Shown: piece after piece, positions 17,966-26,860 of the stretch
Layout: every line of letters starts with the position of its first letter
How positions within the stretch are numbered: the first letter of the stretch is position 1
Source of the DNA: Paraburkholderia sp. C35
Lineage (GTDB): Bacteria > Pseudomonadota > Gammaproteobacteria > Burkholderiales > Burkholderiaceae
Reading direction: 5' to 3'
Assembly: GCF_003121405.1 (NCBI RefSeq)
Contig: NZ_QBUY01000066.1
Span: 1-47,709 of the forward strand
Length of the DNA stretch: 47,709 nt
Made by a program: the position numbers and the translations under genes
The notes under the pieces: model-generated
What the model saw: only the letters and a program-made list of their open reading frames with translations
Databases searched by the model: none
Told to the model about the DNA's origin: nothing

Positions 17966-19258
17966 ATGAATAATTCGCTCGTAGAACATCAAGCCGTAGA
18001 AGCCGCGCAGCACTCAATTGCAAATGCACTAAGTCAGGTAGACAAGCCGGACAAGTGCATCCGTCCAAAGTCTGAATATCTCGAATTATTCTCCCAACAT
18101 TGCCGCGTGCCGTATAACGTGGCGAAAGTCTTTTCTCACTTGGTAATGCGCAACCAGCGCAACAAATCCGGCGATAATCCAGCGCGTTTAGAAGTGCAGC
18201 GAGAGGGCGGGCGCTGGGGTAATCGTGCTTTCTGGTGGCTGACTACCTATGAGGAAATAGCCAGCGCATGTGCGCTTTCTGTTGATCAGACTCGCACGGC
18301 ATTGCAAATTCTCGAACGGCTGAATCAGGTCGAAATGCACAGGGGCCGTCACCCGGTTAATGGACAGGTTATCAAGTACCGGGCTAAAACCGTGTTGCAT
18401 ATCCGGCTGATTCTAGCCGGTCGTTCTAATGGTCTCGACGGCTGGCCCAGTTCATCCCAGATGAGAATCATTCTTGGATGGGATAAAGCCCAGTTGATCA
18501 ACTGGGACAAAGCCCAACCATTACTACCAGATGCAGTAGAAGGTTTAGATACAGAAGAACTAAATATACAAAACGGGGATTCGCTGACGCTCACCCCTGA
18601 ATCCCTCTCTGAATACGCCAGCAAGGGAGCAGGGAAAGTCAAAACCCAAAAGAAAGAACGCGCATCAGAACCTTTCCTGAAAATCTGTCTGGAAAGAAAG
18701 CTGGAATTCATCACCCTGAATGACAACGGGGAAAACACCCCCTGTGTGAAAGGCGAGTTAACAGCCGATGATGAGCGGACAGCCCAGCGCCTTGAACATG
18801 AATTGAAGAATGCCGGGATAGACCCGCTGGCGTTCATGGCGTGGCTCACCAATCCGCGATACCAGCACATTGTGCTGATTGACATGTGGAGCGCTGGCGA
18901 TTGGTCGCTGTCCATGATCATGAGTCACCGTCAGACGTTCATCGACAAGTACCGGAAGCACCTGGACAACGAGCGGACATTCACGCCGACCAGTGCGCAG
19001 CAAATGAAGTTGATAGCGATGGCCCCCGCTGGCATGAAGCTGGATATTCCGCTGTATGAGCGTGACCTACAGACGGCCATTGGCCTGTTTAGCTGGGATC
19101 AACACTGGCTAGACCATCAGGAGGGCGGGCAATGGGGCGGGCGTACCCGGCTGGAACATCTACGCAAGTACTCGAAGTACCAGCCCGAAATGGAAAGCTG
19201 GCTGGACAATGAGCCGATCCTTTCCCGAGTACTCGAATTGATGGCCGTAGCCCACTAG
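17966..19258 (+). CDS. Putative replication initiator-like winged-helix protein
   Basis: A 430-residue protein. Residues of about 70-140 look like a winged-helix DNA-binding domain (WWLTTYEEIASACALSVDQTRTALQILE). The C-terminal part is helical and unassigned. Its position behind a structured noncoding region and ahead of the phage operon is that of a replication gene, which is the only support for that role. ATG 17966 is chosen over GTG 17957 because AGGTGG is 5 bases upstream of the ATG. Copy 2 of the dispersed repeat lies inside the coding sequence as codons for IANALS. Confidence 0.5.
   Translation: MNNSLVEHQAVEAAQHSIANALSQVDKPDKCIRPKSEYLELFSQHCRVPYNVAKVFSHLVMRNQRNKSGDNPARLEVQREGGRWGNRAFWWLTTYEEIASACALSVDQTRTALQILERLNQVEMHRGRHPVNGQVIKYRAKTVLHIRLILAGRSNGLDGWPSSSQMRIILGWDKAQLINWDKAQPLLPDAVEGLDTEELNIQNGDSLTLTPESLSEYASKGAGKVKTQKKERASEPFLKICLERKLEFITLNDNGENTPCVKGELTADDERTAQRLEHELKNAGIDPLAFMAWLTNPRYQHIVLIDMWSAGDWSLSMIMSHRQTFIDKYRKHLDNERTFTPTSAQQMKLIAMAPAGMKLDIPLYERDLQTAIGLFSWDQHWLDHQEGGQWGGRTRLEHLRKYSKYQPEMESWLDNEPILSRVLELMAVAH
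18018..18033 (+). repeat. Dispersed repeat, copy 2, inside the rep-like gene
   Basis: TTGCAAATGCACTAAG followed by T instead of G (16 of 17). It is translated near the N-terminus of the rep-like protein. Confidence 0.85.
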
Positions 19259-19331
19259 GATTGCGCTGGCTGGCTTGGTGAGCATCGGCCAATACCAACA
19301 GCAGTACGGCCAGCACCAAGCCCGCATAGAG

Positions 19332-19347
19332 CCTTAGTGCATTTGCA
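19332..19347 (-). repeat. Dispersed repeat, copy 3, inverted
   Basis: CCTTAGTGCATTTGCA on the plus strand, 16 of 17 bases of the consensus in reverse orientation. With copy 2 it brackets the rep-like gene as an inverted pair. Confidence 0.88.
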
Positions 19348-19474
19348 GATGATTGCGTGTAGGACTCCTATTCTGTGTAACGTACCTAACACTCCGTCGA
19401 AAATAGTCGTTCGCTGAATTGTGTCACGCGCACACTAGCGTTTAACAAATGTCAATTGAAGTGGACGCGCGAAC

Positions 19475-19684
19475 ATGACGACACCCCGCAGAAGCGTATC
19501 CGACTCAGTAGTTAGCGGGATTCTGGCAGAGGTATCAACGGGTATGACGCTGGATAGCGCGTGTAAGAACGCAGGTATCACCCGCCAGAGCTTTTACTAC
19601 TGGCTACGCGATGAGCCGCAACTGGTAGAGCAGTTTGCACAGGCAAAGCAGCAGCAGACACAGAACCGATTTGCAAAGGGCTAA
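19475..19684 (+). CDS. Small helix-turn-helix protein, TerS-like N-terminal domain
   Basis: A 69-residue protein whose middle (STGMTLDSACKNAGITRQSF then YYWL) is a helix-turn-helix of the kind found in small terminase subunits. It aligns by eye with the N-terminal half of the 199-residue protein at 27148 (SGEDLTTACKHQGMPTPWTV), so the two may be paralogues. It opens the structural operon. It could be a regulator instead of a packaging protein. Confidence 0.75.
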   Translation: MTTPRRSVSDSVVSGILAEVSTGMTLDSACKNAGITRQSFYYWLRDEPQLVEQFAQAKQQQTQNRFAKG

Positions 19685-19687
19685 GCC

Positions 19688-19909
19688 ATGATCGACGTAC
19701 AGACAATGATGCACTTGATGGAAAAACAGGCAAGGCAATGCGGTATTGCTCTTTGCCCTATCAATAACGGTATCTACGCGAAACTGGACCGACTCACGAA
19801 CAATGTTTTCTGGATCGGAAACGGACACCGCGTAGCCGCAGCGGAAGTAGAGCAGACCTTGCGCAATCAGACAGGCTTTCTGGTCGAAGTGAATTTAAAG
19901 GGAGGCTAG
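19688..19909 (+). CDS. Hypothetical small protein
   Basis: A 73-residue protein, not recognised. It begins 3 bases after the previous stop and ends 6 bases before the next start, so it belongs to the same operon. The sequence is mixed alpha/beta with no membrane segment. Confidence 0.7.
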   Translation: MIDVQTMMHLMEKQARQCGIALCPINNGIYAKLDRLTNNVFWIGNGHRVAAAEVEQTLRNQTGFLVEVNLKGG

Positions 19910-19915
19910 CAGATC

Positions 19916-20422
19916 ATGGCTATCAAAAAACCCTCATGGGATATGGACATTCGAGAGATTGATCGACGCGCAGCGGACCTAAAGCGTGTGGACGATTACT
20001 TTAAAGCCCAGAGGCTTGAGCAAGCCCGTGCAGATGCAGCAGCGCGAGCCGATGCCGTCCGCCCCGTTGGTGTTGATCGGGAAACCGATATGCAGATTGA
20101 CAGCATTGTTGGACGCTACTGGGAAGCCGACCGTAAGAGCCTCACGGCAGCGGGTGTGGACTATGCGGTTAAGCATGGAACCATCCCGCCAGAGAACGCA
20201 CGTACCGACTCGGTATCACGTGACGGACTGGTTGAGACGATCACGATTGACCGCACTGGCCGTGAAGTCAGTACTTTTAGGTCCGTGGACGGCAGGAAGC
20301 GTTGGATGGACCCGTACCGCGCCACGGCGGGCCTGATGGTTAATCTCAACAAAGACCCGGCCTATGCCAAGCGAAAGATGGATGAGTACTTTGTTGATCA
20401 CCCGGAGGCTATCAAGCTATGA
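19916..20422 (+). CDS. Hypothetical phage protein with GRE/WMDP motif
   Basis: A 168-residue protein, not recognised. A helical, charged N-terminus is followed by a C-terminal segment with DRTGREVSTF and KRWMDP. The next gene product carries the same two motifs (DQSGREWTEF, LWMNP), so the pair share a domain. Its stop overlaps the next start as ATGA. Ribosome-binding site GGAGG. Confidence 0.75.
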   Translation: MAIKKPSWDMDIREIDRRAADLKRVDDYFKAQRLEQARADAAARADAVRPVGVDRETDMQIDSIVGRYWEADRKSLTAAGVDYAVKHGTIPPENARTDSVSRDGLVETITIDRTGREVSTFRSVDGRKRWMDPYRATAGLMVNLNKDPAYAKRKMDEYFVDHPEAIKL

Positions 20423-21030
20423 ACGCCATTCACAGCTTTAAGTCCGAAGAAGAATTGTACCGGGCGCGTCAGCAGCTTGACGCAGAGCGCGCAAACCACG
20501 TGGGCTACATGCAAGGTGGTCCGTTTGTGACGCGACGCGGGACTATTGAGGCCGACCCTGTTGGATACAACTATCAACAGCCCAAAGAGGTTTTCGCACC
20601 CGGCGAGCGTGAAGCCTTTCAGGCCAAACGTGACAGGCTGGACCGTGCAATGCAGGTAGCCGGTATTTGCCCGGTCTTTCCGCAGTCTCACCAGACACCC
20701 GCCACGTATGAACGGGCCTTGCTGGACGTGCTGACAGAGCACACGGTTAATTACACGCGTGCGGACTGTTTGCGTGCAAGTGATGAGCAATTGCAGATCA
20801 TGCGCGATGGTGTACGCGATGGAATGGGCAGATTGAAGACACCGGGCATTCTTGACGAAGTACTGGCAGAGCCGCACCGCAAGGGCATCATGAAGGAAAT
20901 TAAAACCGTGGATCAGTCTGGCCGCGAATGGACGGAATTTGTTGGTCCTAAGTCGCTATGGATGAATCCACTAAAAGGCCAGATTCAAGGTACTTGTATT
21001 GCTGTTGACGGTAAGCCACAACGTTTCTAG
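20419..21030 (+). CDS. Hypothetical phage protein, relative of the preceding gene
   Basis: A 203-residue protein, not recognised. The C-terminal domain (GIMKEIKTVDQSGREWTEF, LWMNP) resembles that of its upstream neighbour, while the N-terminal part is a charged helical region with no similarity to it. Four-base overlap with the upstream gene indicates coupling. Confidence 0.75.
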   Translation: MNAIHSFKSEEELYRARQQLDAERANHVGYMQGGPFVTRRGTIEADPVGYNYQQPKEVFAPGEREAFQAKRDRLDRAMQVAGICPVFPQSHQTPATYERALLDVLTEHTVNYTRADCLRASDEQLQIMRDGVRDGMGRLKTPGILDEVLAEPHRKGIMKEIKTVDQSGREWTEFVGPKSLWMNPLKGQIQGTCIAVDGKPQRF

Positions 21031-21060
21031 GCAGGGCGAGAGCAGCAAGGGGAGCGCATC

Positions 21061-21216
21061 ATGAGCAGCAATCTTAAGAACATGAAAACCAACGGCATGA
21101 GTCGCAGTCATCCGAACAAGTTGCAGAAAGCGCCAGCGCGTGGTTTGTCTCTTAAGGAATACAAACTCAGGCAAGAGCTAGAGCGTGACCGCTTGCGCAA
21201 ACTGTACGGGGGCTGA
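21061..21216 (+). CDS. Hypothetical 51-residue basic protein
   Basis: Starts with ATG behind GGGGAGC, and ends one base before the next start. The protein is strongly basic (many Lys and Arg, for example SLKEYKLRQELERDRLRKL), with a C-terminal helix. It is short but fits the operon spacing exactly. Confidence 0.65.
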   Translation: MSSNLKNMKTNGMSRSHPNKLQKAPARGLSLKEYKLRQELERDRLRKLYGG

Positions 21217-21217
21217 A

Positions 21218-21556
21218 ATGGCCGATGCCCAATTCAATGAGTTTGCAATTGGTCGTCCGCAGGTAGAACAGGCCATGCGTAACTGGTCGTTGATCGACTG
21301 GACCAACAGCGGCAGCTACAGCCTGTCAGCAGTCACGTATGACGCTAACGGCATCATTGCCAGCGCGTCCATTTTGTGGCCGTCTGGTGCGCAAGGCCAG
21401 TGGACTACGCTGATTGCAAATGCACGTTATGGGGTAGTCGATTCATTCGCATGCACCTACGTGTACGGCAACGTGACACGCACGGTCACGCAACCGGCAG
21501 TGAGCCGTAACGGCAGCGGCGCAATCACTAGCTGTCCCGCATTGATTCTGAGCTAG
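21218..21556 (+). CDS. Hypothetical beta-rich phage protein
   Basis: A 112-residue protein, not recognised. Its Ser/Thr/Ala-rich alternating pattern (YSLSAVTYDANGIIASASILW) suggests a beta-structured virion component. The frame is open from 21185, but the ATG at 21218 has GGGGG just upstream and does not overlap the previous gene. Confidence 0.7.
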   Translation: MADAQFNEFAIGRPQVEQAMRNWSLIDWTNSGSYSLSAVTYDANGIIASASILWPSGAQGQWTTLIANARYGVVDSFACTYVYGNVTRTVTQPAVSRNGSGAITSCPALILS

Positions 21557-21571
21557 CCGCAGAGGCCCGAC

Positions 21572-21898
21572 ATGAAAGAGCATGAAGCCCAGCGCATCAG
21601 CACCCTAATGGGCGTGGTGACTCGCATTGGCGAGGAAGTTACAGAGATACACGCGCAGCCGGGTAACCCGCTGGAAATCCGGCACGCGATTATTCGACGG
21701 CTGAAGCGTGCTACTGATGCCCTTGCGGAAGCGCGTGACCTTGCCATTGGTGACCGTGAAACATGGGTAACGCTTGAAGTAGAGCGTAAGCGTATGTTGT
21801 GGTGTATCAACGATGTAACCAGCCAATGCATAGCGATTGAGCAAGAGCAGGAAGTACAAGCGGCACAGGCAGAGGCAGCGGGAGCCGTGAAGCACTAG
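21572..21898 (+). CDS. Hypothetical helical protein
   Basis: A 108-residue, mostly helical, charged protein with coiled-coil character in the C-terminal half (EQEQEVQAAQAEAAG). Not recognised. It is in the small-gene operon, 15 bases after the preceding gene. Confidence 0.7.
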   Translation: MKEHEAQRISTLMGVVTRIGEEVTEIHAQPGNPLEIRHAIIRRLKRATDALAEARDLAIGDRETWVTLEVERKRMLWCINDVTSQCIAIEQEQEVQAAQAEAAGAVKH

Positions 21899-21970
21899 CA
21901 GCAGTTGAGAAGTTACATGAAGTCCACGCAATTGCTTGCGCAACTTTCAGGACTACAGAGCGGGTGAGCG

Positions 21971-22195
21971 ATGGAAATCAGTTTTGGTGAGCAGTTCGCG
22001 CAGTACATGCGACTCATGGCAGTGGCGAACATGAAGCGTGACCAGCTAGCCGACCCGCTGGCAATGCGGGCAGTGCTGGAGGTGCGCGACCTTATCAACG
22101 CCGACCCGCATAACCCTGTGTGTGAGGGCTTGCGCCAGCACGTGGAAAGACTCTTGGGGCCGCAGGAATGGGCGACTGGAGGCCACAATGCCTAG
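21971..22195 (+). CDS. Hypothetical small protein upstream of the tail-like gene
   Basis: A 74-residue helical protein, not recognised. It overlaps the next start codon (22188) by 8 bases, which implies coupling with the baseplate/tail-like protein. Confidence 0.7.
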   Translation: MEISFGEQFAQYMRLMAVANMKRDQLADPLAMRAVLEVRDLINADPHNPVCEGLRQHVERLLGPQEWATGGHNA

Positions 22196-22955
22196 TCTCG
22201 CATACGAGGTTTTCAAGCTGGGTTACCAGATCAGCCCAATCATGCTGGTGAATGGTGTTGCCTCTCAAATCCCCGGCCAGATGCTGCCCATTGTCGCTGT
22301 CACTCAGGCCGCAGACTACACAGAGGGCTTGCTGAGCAGTGGCAATGCTCTGCCAGCGCTCGACCAGTTCTTTGCACACTGGAAGCCCTTGCCCGGTACT
22401 ACACTGATTGAAAACCAGATTGGACAGTACCCGTTTGCAAATGCTGCCACTGCCGCGAACGCAGTGATTGCCCAGCCGTTGCAAATTTCGATGCAGATGA
22501 ATTGCCCTGTGCAGACAGCCGGGGGCTATCCGGCCAAACTCGCCACACTCACTGTACTGCAACAAACGCTTTTGCAGCATAACAACGCTGGTGGAACCTA
22601 CGTGATTGTCACCCCCGGTCAAGTGTTCTCCAATTGTTTGCTCTTGCGTGTACGTGACATATCGGGGGGCGAGAGTCATCAGGTGCAACACACTTGGCAA
22701 TTTGATTTTCTCCAGCCGCTTATCACCATCAACGAAGCGCAACAGGTCTATAACTCGCTGATGAACAAAATTGCAAATGGATTGCCGACTCCTAACCCGC
22801 CTGTATGGAGTGGTCCGAGTGCAACAGTAGGCGCGGTAGTGGCGGGCAGTTCGGGCGGGTCTACGTTGTTGCCCAGCGCCAGCAATCTCGTAGCCGGGAC
22901 CATCCCCACGGTCACCGCAGCCAACCCCTATGGCCTGACAGCGGGCAGTATCTAA
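22188..22955 (+). CDS. Putative phage tail or baseplate structural protein
   Basis: A 255-residue protein starting MPSLAYEVFKLGYQISPIML, a start that looks like small phage tail/baseplate proteins encoded next to tape-measure genes. Its place directly before the tape-measure-like gene supports this. No catalytic motif is seen. The C-terminus is low-complexity Gly/Ser/Ala. The start is the ATG at 22188; the frame is open upstream only because it overlaps the previous gene. Confidence 0.55.
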   Translation: MPSLAYEVFKLGYQISPIMLVNGVASQIPGQMLPIVAVTQAADYTEGLLSSGNALPALDQFFAHWKPLPGTTLIENQIGQYPFANAATAANAVIAQPLQISMQMNCPVQTAGGYPAKLATLTVLQQTLLQHNNAGGTYVIVTPGQVFSNCLLLRVRDISGGESHQVQHTWQFDFLQPLITINEAQQVYNSLMNKIANGLPTPNPPVWSGPSATVGAVVAGSSGGSTLLPSASNLVAGTIPTVTAANPYGLTAGSI

Positions 22956-22973
22956 TAGACCGGAGAGCGCATC

Positions 22974-24989
22974 ATGACCGAAGGGAAGAAGATTTTAGAG
23001 ATTCCAATTGATGCAGAGGATTGGTTTGCGTTCGTTGCGAGTTTTCAGCAGTACCAGAAAGAACTATCCGAACAGGGTAACGCATGGGCTGAAACCAATT
23101 CGGGCATCCGTCAAGCGGGCGATGCATTCGAAGACCTTGAGGGTACTTTTGAAAAGCTAAGCAAAGGCGTGACCGACCCGAAATTTAGCAGCCAGTCATC
23201 CGGCGTGTTTGTTCGCGTGAGCAAAGAAGCAGAGAAAACAGACCGTAGCTGGCGCAGCATCTCGCGTGAGCTTGAGAAGTCATCGCGTACATTCGGCAAC
23301 ATCGCACGCACTGGCCTTAGCTTTAACTCGCTGGGTATCTTTGGCGCGACTGTTGGCGCAGTGGGCGCGGTAGCGGGTGGCATCTATGCGGGCGTGAAGG
23401 GCGGCGCTGATGACCTTGCGAACCAGAACATCCTTAACCGCAAGCTGGGATTGAAACCGGGTGAGGCTAAGGCGTTCGATACGGTCTTTGAAAAGGCCGG
23501 GGGTGATTCCGATTTGCTGGCTAAGATGGCAACAGCAAAGACCAATCAATCGCAATGGCAGTACCTGCAAGCCGCTGGTATCACCCCGCAGGAGATTCAA
23601 TCCGAATCGCCTAGCGAGCTTGCAGCAGAGTTTTTGCAGAAGGCTGGCGCACGATTCAAGGCTATGGGGCCGCAGGGTGGGCAATGGGCAGAGGCTATGG
23701 GCATCACCCGCTTTGCCGATGAGAACCAGCTAAGGCAAGCCGGTTCATATGGCGCTGGTGACTACTCGGACATGCTCAAGCAATACACGGCACTGGTCCC
23801 CAAACTCGCAGCCGATCAAAAGATTCTTGATGATGCAACGGCCACGCGTCAAAAGATTGAGGCCGATATTGGCCGGGTAGAGCTGGACCTAGAGAAAGCG
23901 TTTTTGCGCTTTGCGCCGATGGTTGAGGATGCAGCGGACGACTTCGCAGACCTAGTAGATAGCATCAAACCTGATGAGATCGACAAGGCTATTAAGGAAC
24001 TCACAGACGACTTCAAATCAGTAACAGCCTTTGTTGATAAGTACATTGCGCCATTCCTTCCAAAAGTCACGACCGCCCCGAAAAAGATGGCCCCGGATGA
24101 CAAGGCCGTGATTGATTTTGGCGGGCGTCTGGTGGATGGATTCAAACAGAGCTCTCACGACATTCACGACTTTCTCTATGGACCGCCACAGAGCAAACCC
24201 AGCACGCCCGGTACGCCTGAGAGCGACGATGAAAAACGGCTGTTGGATGCCACACGCGCAGTAGAGAGCAGCAACGGTAAAAACTTGACTGGTCCTGTGA
24301 CAGCAGAGGGATGGCAAGCACGCGGGCCTTATCAGTTTTCACCCGCCGACCTCAAGCGGTACGGCGTGGCCGATCCCGATAACGAACAACAGGAACGGGA
24401 CGCAGCACGCCGTAAGTACAAAGACCTCGAAAAGAAGTACGGCAGTAACCTGCACGAACGGGAAGCCGCCTATAACTGGGGTGAAGGCAATGTCGATAAG
24501 TACCTGAAAAAGCATGGTGGTGTGTGGGATGAGCAGGGCTTGCCCGATAGCGTGAAAAGCTATCTCGCAAAGATGGACAAGGCCCAAGCGACGCAACAGC
24601 CAGCACAGCAGCAAGCGAGTGCATTTGAGAACGCGCCAACCATCGAACCGTACACGGCAGATGATGAGCGAGCCAAGGCCGCGTCAGATGCTAAGGAACA
24701 GGCGAACGCGAACCCGTACATGCCGGTAGTACATGACCCCAAGGCAGAAGCAAAAGCCGACAAAGACAAGTGGATGGCAGATAACGCGAAACTCAAAGCC
24801 GCAATAGAGCAAGCTAAAGTCTTTGCAATGGAGGGTGGGGGTGCGCGTTATCGTTCGCCCGATCCACAGCAGCCGACACGTTCAACTAACGCCAATCCAG
24901 TGCCGTATGCACCGTATAACATTCATGTCACTGTCACGGCACCAGCGGGCAGTAACACTTCAATTACTTCTGGTGGATTGCCACAATAA
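22974..24989 (+). CDS. Tape-measure-like protein with lytic transglycosylase domain
   Basis: The largest protein of the element, 671 residues. A helical N-terminus is followed by a hydrophobic Gly/Ala/Val segment at about 119-140, a long coiled region to about 380, and a soluble lytic transglycosylase domain at about 422-518. That domain has ESSNG (catalytic Glu near 431), GPYQFSP and AAYNWGEGN. The layout is that of a tail tape measure carrying a peptidoglycan-cutting domain for DNA entry. The C-terminal 150 residues are low complexity. ATG follows GGAG. Confidence 0.75.
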   Translation: MTEGKKILEIPIDAEDWFAFVASFQQYQKELSEQGNAWAETNSGIRQAGDAFEDLEGTFEKLSKGVTDPKFSSQSSGVFVRVSKEAEKTDRSWRSISRELEKSSRTFGNIARTGLSFNSLGIFGATVGAVGAVAGGIYAGVKGGADDLANQNILNRKLGLKPGEAKAFDTVFEKAGGDSDLLAKMATAKTNQSQWQYLQAAGITPQEIQSESPSELAAEFLQKAGARFKAMGPQGGQWAEAMGITRFADENQLRQAGSYGAGDYSDMLKQYTALVPKLAADQKILDDATATRQKIEADIGRVELDLEKAFLRFAPMVEDAADDFADLVDSIKPDEIDKAIKELTDDFKSVTAFVDKYIAPFLPKVTTAPKKMAPDDKAVIDFGGRLVDGFKQSSHDIHDFLYGPPQSKPSTPGTPESDDEKRLLDATRAVESSNGKNLTGPVTAEGWQARGPYQFSPADLKRYGVADPDNEQQERDAARRKYKDLEKKYGSNLHEREAAYNWGEGNVDKYLKKHGGVWDEQGLPDSVKSYLAKMDKAQATQQPAQQQASAFENAPTIEPYTADDERAKAASDAKEQANANPYMPVVHDPKAEAKADKDKWMADNAKLKAAIEQAKVFAMEGGGARYRSPDPQQPTRSTNANPVPYAPYNIHVTVTAPAGSNTSITSGGLPQ

Positions 24990-25030
24990 TTTTTTCGTAC
25001 ACAGACTTTAGGACTACTTTGGAGATCATC

Positions 25031-25351
25031 ATGAGCAGCACTTTGACAGTGATTGGAACGGGTTATACAGGTGGGGGTGTTCCGAAAGTTGTTATCAGCG
25101 CACCGCCAGCCGCAACGATTACCGGCATCAGCAGCAGCCGTCCGTGGGACGTGCAGCTATATAGCGGTAGCACTTTGATCTACAGCGGCAAGCAAAGCAG
25201 CCGACCGCCAGTAGCTGGCGCTGTACCTGTTAACTACCCGGTCAACAATGCCGCGTATGCCGCCACCGGCCTGTCTATCGCGTACACCAGTTCGCAACTG
25301 CTGTACATGAATAGCAAGAGCGGATCAGACATTGTGTTGACCTTTGCATAG
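25031..25351 (+). CDS. Hypothetical beta-rich phage protein
   Basis: A 106-residue protein rich in Ser, Gly and Val in alternating pattern (TLTVIGTGYTGGGVPKVVIS), likely all beta and perhaps a minor virion or tail-tip part. Start chosen at 25031 (MSST) because GGAG is 8 bases upstream; an ATG four codons earlier overlaps that site. Confidence 0.68.
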   Translation: MSSTLTVIGTGYTGGGVPKVVISAPPAATITGISSSRPWDVQLYSGSTLIYSGKQSSRPPVAGAVPVNYPVNNAAYAATGLSIAYTSSQLLYMNSKSGSDIVLTFA

Positions 25352-25360
25352 GAGACCATC

Positions 25361-25561
25361 ATGAGCGACAAGTCTAGCGGGCGTAACGAATACAACGCGG
25401 GCAGTGACAGCGCAAAGCACCATACAGGCACCGCGCATGAGCAGTATTCGCGTATCCCCGACACGAACAGATCGGAACGAGTGACCAACACTCACCCCAA
25501 TGGCGCAGTAGGGAACGACAAGCCGCCCAAGTCCGATGAACGCAGCGCAGTCAAGAGCTAA
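25361..25561 (+). CDS. Hypothetical disordered small protein
   Basis: A 66-residue hydrophilic protein rich in Ser, Asn, Asp, Lys and His, with almost no hydrophobic residues. It is predicted to be disordered. A GGAG site precedes the ATG. Confidence 0.62.
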   Translation: MSDKSSGRNEYNAGSDSAKHHTGTAHEQYSRIPDTNRSERVTNTHPNGAVGNDKPPKSDERSAVKS

Positions 25562-25570
25562 GGAGCAGCC

Positions 25571-25834
25571 ATGAAAGCCGCTGATATTGAAAACCACGTT
25601 TCGTGTTTCCGCGAACTGGAAATGCAAAAAGTGCATCGAATCATTGAAAGTGTTTCGCCTGTGTACAAACGGCAGGAGCACATGACAACGCTGATGCACG
25701 GTCTTAACGAACGCGCTGACGCCTATCGCGCTTCACTGGGCGTACCAGATGATCAACCGGAAGCGGAGGCCGCGCAAGAGCCTGTAGAACCCACACAGGT
25801 GGTATCAGTAGCACCCGGCAAGAAAGCATCATGA
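25571..25834 (+). CDS. Hypothetical small protein
   Basis: An 87-residue protein, helical in the first two thirds with an acidic C-terminus (PEAEAAQEPVEPTQVV). Its stop overlaps the next start as ATGA. Not recognised. Confidence 0.68.
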   Translation: MKAADIENHVSCFRELEMQKVHRIIESVSPVYKRQEHMTTLMHGLNERADAYRASLGVPDDQPEAEAAQEPVEPTQVVSVAPGKKAS

Positions 25835-26067
25835 GCGATGTATTTAGCGCACCAGCACTCACGCCGCGCCAGTATCGTGAAATGCTGGAAGCCCTAGAAG
25901 TACTGGAGGCCGCACACGCAGCTTTTGCACGCGCTAGGGCTAACAACATCATGGGCAACGATGATCTAGTAGACGCCGCATGTGCGCGAGTCGCAAGAGA
26001 ACTACATTGTTTGCGCTCGCTGTTTATGCTGCAACGCGCACCGACCATGCATCTAGTGCAGGAGTAG
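25831..26067 (+). CDS. Hypothetical helical small protein
   Basis: A 78-residue helical protein (LTPRQYREMLEALEVLEAAH), translationally coupled to the gene before it. Not recognised. Confidence 0.68.
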   Translation: MSDVFSAPALTPRQYREMLEALEVLEAAHAAFARARANNIMGNDDLVDAACARVARELHCLRSLFMLQRAPTMHLVQE

Positions 26068-26077
26068 GGAGTACATC

Positions 26078-26296
26078 GTGATTCGGTTATTTCGGGCAAA
26101 GCCTCAGACGTTGATTACGTTGATAGTGGACGGGCAATTTCATCGTATCGACTGCCAGAAAGTAGCCGATGGTGAATACAAGTGGTGGGATAACGGCACG
26201 CCCTGTAGTGATGAGCACATGCTGGACCTGAGTGACCGCGCAAGCGGGTGCGCCACCGATGAGGAAATGCCGTCCATAGGGCGGAAAAGGATTTAG
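26078..26296 (+). CDS. Small protein of the IxC-YKW family
   Basis: A 72-residue protein. Its centre reads RIDCQKVADGEYKWWDNGTP. Two other element proteins (29097 and 29550) carry the same order of IxC, then Tyr/Phe-Lys/Arg-Trp, then an Asp/Asn and a Pro. Function unknown. The stop overlaps a possible GTG start of the next gene. Confidence 0.65.
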   Translation: MIRLFRAKPQTLITLIVDGQFHRIDCQKVADGEYKWWDNGTPCSDEHMLDLSDRASGCATDEEMPSIGRKRI

Positions 26297-26298
26297 TG

Positions 26299-26823
26299 AT
26301 GAAAAACCATACATTGGAAGGACTCAAGAGCCGGGCACGCACAGGCTGGATAGAGCTAGGTCACCAGCGTGTACATGGTGTGGCTGTGCGAGTAGAGAAC
26401 ACGGCTATCACCGCACTGTACGTACCGGAGTGCGATGAACACTTGTGGATCATGGGCGGGCAGTTTGTGAATGAGCCGGTAGTGGCTGAATTCCTGCACG
26501 TCGATTACCCGGTACGAGTACCAGAGGTAAGCACAGAGGAAGCACTAGCTAAGTTTGACGCATACCGCCAAACCCAGATTCAGGCAGTGAGTGCATCACC
26601 AGCCGATTGCCAGCGCTTGCTATGGCTTAGCCAGCAGTGGACAGAGCTATACGCTGGCCGCGATGGATGGCTGAGAAACACACAGATGTTGAACGACCTG
26701 CTAGACATGACGAAAGACAAGTTTTTGCGTGACAAGCGTGAGCACACAGAGAAAGGACTATTTCGAATTGCAGAGCAGTTTCTGGACGAAGAACGGCGCT
26801 TGGCTCTGGCAGTACTGGTGTGA
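26299..26823 (+). CDS. Hypothetical phage protein
   Basis: A 174-residue protein, the last of the long operon. The N-terminal part is beta-rich, the C-terminal part helical and charged. No motif recognised. It is followed directly by copy 4 of the dispersed repeat. Confidence 0.7.
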   Translation: MKNHTLEGLKSRARTGWIELGHQRVHGVAVRVENTAITALYVPECDEHLWIMGGQFVNEPVVAEFLHVDYPVRVPEVSTEEALAKFDAYRQTQIQAVSASPADCQRLLWLSQQWTELYAGRDGWLRNTQMLNDLLDMTKDKFLRDKREHTEKGLFRIAEQFLDEERRLALAVLV

Positions 26824-26836
26824 GCTACGCACACAA

Positions 26837-26853
26837 TTGCAAATGCACTAAGG
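26837..26853 (+). repeat. Dispersed 17-bp repeat, copy 4
   Basis: Exact TTGCAAATGCACTAAGG, preceded by CAA as in copy 5 (20 identical bases). It lies between the structural operon and the packaging genes; its AAGG end may act as ribosome-binding site for the ATG at 26861. Confidence 0.92.
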
Positions 26854-26860
26854 CACGATC

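Noticed and set aside
19089..19319. Minus-strand frame with a hydrophobic start behind repeat copy 3
   Set aside because: No ATG in that frame, antisense to the rep-like gene end, and the rest is not protein-like. A real small lysis-type protein cannot be fully excluded.
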